64,000 nt of DNA, taken from the NCBI GenBank assembly GCA_913056175.1, contig CAJXLM010000003.1, positions 1 through 64,000 of the forward strand. The letters run 5' to 3'. Of this stretch, positions 61,133-64,000 are shown in pieces (the first letter of the stretch is position 1; each line of letters opens with the position of its first letter). A program made the translations under genes and the position numbers. Under the pieces are notes generated by a model. It was not told the DNA's origin and made no database searches. It worked only from the letters and a program-made list of their open reading frames with translations. The DNA comes from an uncultured Opitutia bacterium. GTDB taxonomy: Bacteria > Verrucomicrobiota > Verrucomicrobiia > Opitutales > Puniceicoccaceae.

Positions 61133-62168
61133 GCTCGCGGGTCGACTCACCGCCCTCGTCGAGTTCCTCCGCGCGGCCGTGGTCGAACGACGCTCCGCTT
61201 CCTCCACCGCGGCGGACGCGGCGGTCGAGCGCGAGGGCGCGGACGACGTCCTCTACGGCATCGACCGGGTGAGCGAGGAATCCCTCCTCGCCTGGTTCCG
61301 TGACCATTGGCCGGCGGGCCTCCCCGCCGAACTGGTCGCCGAGGGTCTCGCCGAAGAGGGACCCGTGCCCGTGGGGGCCTCCCCGGACCGCGATCCCCTC
61401 TTCCGGATCATTGTCGACCCGATCGACGGGACCCGCGGGCTCATGTACGACAAGCGCCCCGCTTGGGTCCTCGCGGGCATCGCCCGGCGGGAGGGACCGG
61501 GCGTTCCGGACATCTCCGCACTCCTCGCCGGCGCCATGGCGGAAATCCCGCCCCGCAAACAGGAAATTGCCGACCGCTACACCGCCTGGTGGGAGCCCGG
61601 CCGCGGCTGGCGCCTGGACGGAGAACGCCGCCACCTGCCCTCCGGCGAGAGCGGGCCACTCGAGCCCGCCCCCTCCACCGCCACCGACCTCCGCCACGGC
61701 TTCGCCAGTTTCGTTTCCTTCTTTCCGGAGGGTCGCCGCGAGCTCGGGGCGATCGAGGAGGACTTCCTCGCCCGGCAATCCGGAACCCTCTCCTCCGGCA
61801 AGCCCCTCGTCTTCACCGACCAGTACATTTCCACCGGCGGCCAGTTCCACGAAATCCTCGCCGGCCGCGACCGCATGGTGGCCGACCTGCGTCCGCTGGT
61901 CTTTGCCCGCGACCCGGCCTACCGCGACTGCCTGCCCTGCCACCCCTACGATGTCGCCGCCCTGCCCGTCCTGCGGGCCGCCGGCTGCCCGGTCACCGAT
62001 CCGTGGGGCGGGGAGCTCCACCTGCCCCTCGATACCCGTACCCCCGTCGCCTGGGTGGGCTACGCCAATCCCGCACTCGCCGCCCGCCTCGGTCCCCACC
62101 TCCGCGCGGCGCTCGCCGCCCGCGGTTATTCCCCGCCGACCGGCGGAGTCCCACCCCCGCCGTCCTGA
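61110..62168 (+). CDS. Inositol monophosphatase-family protein
   Basis: A 352-residue Mg(2+)-dependent phosphatase of the IMPase/FIG fold. The metal motif is IIVDPIDGTRGLMYDKRP; upstream acidic residues in EGLAEEG supply the other metal ligand. The C-terminal motif usually written WD-x-A is CHPYDVAALPVLRAAGCPVTDPW. The protein is longer than SuhB (about 270) because of extra segments in the middle. Substrate unknown; could be a sugar or nucleotide phosphate. It overlaps coaX. Confidence 0.82.
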   Translation: MEGSPPAELAGRLTALVEFLRAAVVERRSASSTAADAAVEREGADDVLYGIDRVSEESLLAWFRDHWPAGLPAELVAEGLAEEGPVPVGASPDRDPLFRIIVDPIDGTRGLMYDKRPAWVLAGIARREGPGVPDISALLAGAMAEIPPRKQEIADRYTAWWEPGRGWRLDGERRHLPSGESGPLEPAPSTATDLRHGFASFVSFFPEGRRELGAIEEDFLARQSGTLSSGKPLVFTDQYISTGGQFHEILAGRDRMVADLRPLVFARDPAYRDCLPCHPYDVAALPVLRAAGCPVTDPWGGELHLPLDTRTPVAWVGYANPALAARLGPHLRAALAARGYSPPTGGVPPPPS

Positions 62169-62224
62169 AACTTTCCTGCTCGCCTGGTCCGATTCCTGCA
62201 CGCTAGGACATTCCACCCCCGCCC

Positions 62225-63703
62225 ATGAATTCACCCGATGCGGAAGACCCGGGACCCTCCGGCCCTTTCTTCGAGGAGATGCACGCGTCCGACGGAAGCG
62301 TGCGCAAGCCCTACGACCAGCTCGCCGCCTGGCTGGAGCATACCCCCCTGGAGGAGCTCCGCCGGAAACAGCACGAGGCCGAGGCCCTCTTCCGGCGCAT
62401 CGGCATCACCTTCGCGGTCTACACGGAAGGAGGGGACCCGGAGAAACTGATCCCCTTCGACATCATCCCGCGCCTGCTCTCCGCCTCCGAGTGGTCCTTC
62501 CTTGAGCGGGGCCTCGCCCAGCGCACCCGCGCGCTGAACGCCTTTCTCGCCGATGTCTACCACGGCCAGGAAATCCTCCGGGCCGGCCACCTCCCCGCCG
62601 AACTCGTCCTCGCCAACGATGCCTACCGTCCCGAGATGCAGGGAGTCGACCTGCCGGGAGGGATCTACAGCCACATCTCCGGCCTCGACCTCGTCCGGAC
62701 CGGCGAGAGCGATTTCTACGTGCTCGAGGACAATTGCCGGACGCCCTCCGGAGTCTCCTACATGCTCGAGGACCGCGAGGTGTCCATGCGGCTCTTCCCC
62801 GACCTGCTCGCCAATCACCGGGTCCGGCCCGTCGAGTACTACCCGGACGAACTCCTCCGGACCCTCCGGGAAACCGCCCCTCCCGGAGCCTCCGCCGATC
62901 CGGTCGTCGTTGTCCTCACCCCGGGCATTTACAACAGCGCCTACTACGAGCACTCCTTCCTCGCCGACAAGATGGGGGCCGAACTCGTCGAGGGGCAGGA
63001 CCTCTTCGTCGAGAACAACCAGGTCTTCATGCGGACGACCACCGGACCGCGAAAGGTGGACGTGATCTACCGGCGGGTCGACGACGACTTCCTCGACCCG
63101 CTCGTCTTCGATCCGGACTCCCTCCTCGGGGTTCCCGGCCTCCTCAACGCCTACCGGGCCGGGCAGGTCAGCCTTGCCAACGCGGTGGGCTCCGGCCTCG
63201 CCGACGACAAGGCGATCTACTCCTACGTGCCGGACATGATCCGCTTCTACCTCGCCGAGGAGCCCCTCCTCGCCAATGTGCCCACCTGGCGCTGCGGGGA
63301 GGCGGACAACCTCGCCTACGTGCGCGACCACCTCCACGAGCTGGTCGTCAAGGAAGTCCACGGCTCCGGTGGCTACGGCATGCTCATCGGGCCCCGCTCC
63401 ACCCGGGCGGAGCAGGAGGCCTACGCCGCCCGGATCGCCGCCGCCCCCCATCAATTCATCGCCCAGCCCACCCTCGCCCTGAGCGCCTGCCCCACCCTCG
63501 TGGAAGAGGGGATTGCCCCCCGGCACGTCGACTTCCGGCCCTTCGTGCTCTCCTCCGGCAAGGAAACCCGCATCGTGCCGGGCGGCCTCTGCCGGGTGGC
63601 CCTCCGCAAGGGCTCCCTCGTCGTCAACTCCTCCCAGGGAGGGGGCACCAAGGATACCTGGGTCCTCGAACCGCCCGCCCCCCCGCCCCCCGACGATGCT
63701 TAG
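62225..63703 (+). CDS. Circularly permuted ATP-grasp protein (DUF404/DUF407)
   Basis: A 492-residue protein. The family is recognised by FYVLEDNCRTPSGVSYMLEDRE, YNSAYYEHSFLADKMGAELVEG, VDVIYRRVDDDFLDPLVF, LANAVGSGLADDKAIYSYV and VKEVHGSGGYGML, the last being part of the permuted ATP-grasp site. These enzymes are predicted to make peptide-like bonds and occur in fixed operons with an alpha-E domain protein and often a transglutaminase. It overlaps the following gene by 8 nt. Confidence 0.92.
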   Translation: MNSPDAEDPGPSGPFFEEMHASDGSVRKPYDQLAAWLEHTPLEELRRKQHEAEALFRRIGITFAVYTEGGDPEKLIPFDIIPRLLSASEWSFLERGLAQRTRALNAFLADVYHGQEILRAGHLPAELVLANDAYRPEMQGVDLPGGIYSHISGLDLVRTGESDFYVLEDNCRTPSGVSYMLEDREVSMRLFPDLLANHRVRPVEYYPDELLRTLRETAPPGASADPVVVVLTPGIYNSAYYEHSFLADKMGAELVEGQDLFVENNQVFMRTTTGPRKVDVIYRRVDDDFLDPLVFDPDSLLGVPGLLNAYRAGQVSLANAVGSGLADDKAIYSYVPDMIRFYLAEEPLLANVPTWRCGEADNLAYVRDHLHELVVKEVHGSGGYGMLIGPRSTRAEQEAYAARIAAAPHQFIAQPTLALSACPTLVEEGIAPRHVDFRPFVLSSGKETRIVPGGLCRVALRKGSLVVNSSQGGGTKDTWVLEPPAPPPPDDA

Positions 63704-64000
63704 CCGCACCGCCAACAACCTCTACTGGCTCGCCCGCTACATGGAGCGGCTGGAAAACCTCGCCCGGCTCCTCGAGGTGAGCGAGCGGCTCTCCCTGCTG
63801 CCCGACCAGACCGGGGAGGAAAACGCCAACTGGCAGCTCGCCCTGATCGTCTCGGGCGCGCCCCCGGCACCCATTCCCGCGGACGCTCCCGACCGGCACG
63901 CGCAGCTGCTCCACTACCTGGTGGCCGACCCCGCCAATCCCTCCAGTCTCCTCGCCTCCCTCGACCAGGCCCGCCGGAATGGCCGGGCCGTGCGCATCTC
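63696..64000 (+). CDS. Alpha-E domain protein (DUF403), 5' part only
   Basis: The frame runs from ATG at 63696 to the window edge, giving about 101 residues. It starts MLSRTANNLYWLARYMERLEN, the hallmark of the alpha-helical alpha-E domain that accompanies permuted ATP-grasp enzymes. The rest of the gene, and possibly a transglutaminase gene, lies beyond the window. Confidence 0.9.
   Translation, partial: MLSRTANNLYWLARYMERLENLARLLEVSERLSLLPDQTGEENANWQLALIVSGAPPAPIPADAPDRHAQLLHYLVADPANPSSLLASLDQARRNGRAVRI

Overview
The window is about 64 kb of very GC-rich, gene-dense bacterial chromosome. By eye it is near 70% G+C, with third codon positions almost all G or C. It has no rRNA, CRISPR array, insertion sequence or phage gene. 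Shine-Dalgarno sequences are weak or absent before most genes, and many neighbours overlap by an ATGA or GTGA. Several features together suggest a Verrucomicrobiota bacterium, perhaps Opitutae-like: an exosortase gene, the order tuf-tRNA-Trp-secE-nusG-rplKAJL-rpoBC, menaquinone and carboxyspermidine-route polyamine genes, and the RpoB N-terminal region. This is an inference from gene content, not a phylogeny.

Layout. 1-231 is the 3' end of an unrecognised gene, followed by a 1.3 kb stretch without a credible gene. 1548-5740 is a glycerol locus: a DeoR/GlpR-type regulator divergent from glpK-glpD. 5772-19401 is the transcription/translation block on the minus strand, read as tRNA-Thr, tuf, tRNA-Trp, secE, nusG, rplK, rplA, rplJ, rplL, rpoB, rpoC, then a CDF metal exporter. 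19525-26089 holds a DUF971 protein, MenA, a SufU-type scaffold overlapping a Cu(+) P1B-ATPase, a GT4 glycosyltransferase and an HtrA/DegP protease.

26120-36167 is a carbohydrate locus built around a divergent promoter. On the minus strand are a sugar-binding protein, two permeases, a SorC regulator, an FGGY kinase and AguB. On the plus strand are the transport ATPase, a glycerol-1-phosphate-dehydrogenase-like (AraM-like) enzyme and a HAD-IIA (AraL-like) phosphatase. 36164-41256 carries modCBA and the polyamine genes nspC and carboxynorspermidine synthase. 41336-44674 carries a small membrane protein, a lipoprotein, and an exosortase gene overlapping glgA. 44806-49938 is HIT-phoH-pgpH-ybeY-DUF502; the DUF502 gene contains a 100 bp patch at 39% G+C.

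50196-55665 is the thiamine region. The operon thiO-thiS-thiG-thiE-thiF and a sodium:solute symporter gene diverge from two back-to-back TPP riboswitches, which makes the symporter a strong candidate for thiamine or thiamine-precursor uptake. 55695-58005 encodes E1 alpha, E1 beta and a free-standing lipoyl domain of a 2-oxoacid or acetoin dehydrogenase. 58315-64000 encodes a 2-hydroxyacid dehydrogenase, a rhodanese, ThrH, CoaX, an IMPase-family enzyme, and the start of a circularly permuted ATP-grasp/alpha-E operon that runs off the window.

The best-supported items for follow-up are the riboswitch-controlled symporter, the AraL/AraM-like transport and detoxification locus, the DUF502 base-composition patch, the SufU-copper ATPase pair and the exosortase-GlgA coupling.
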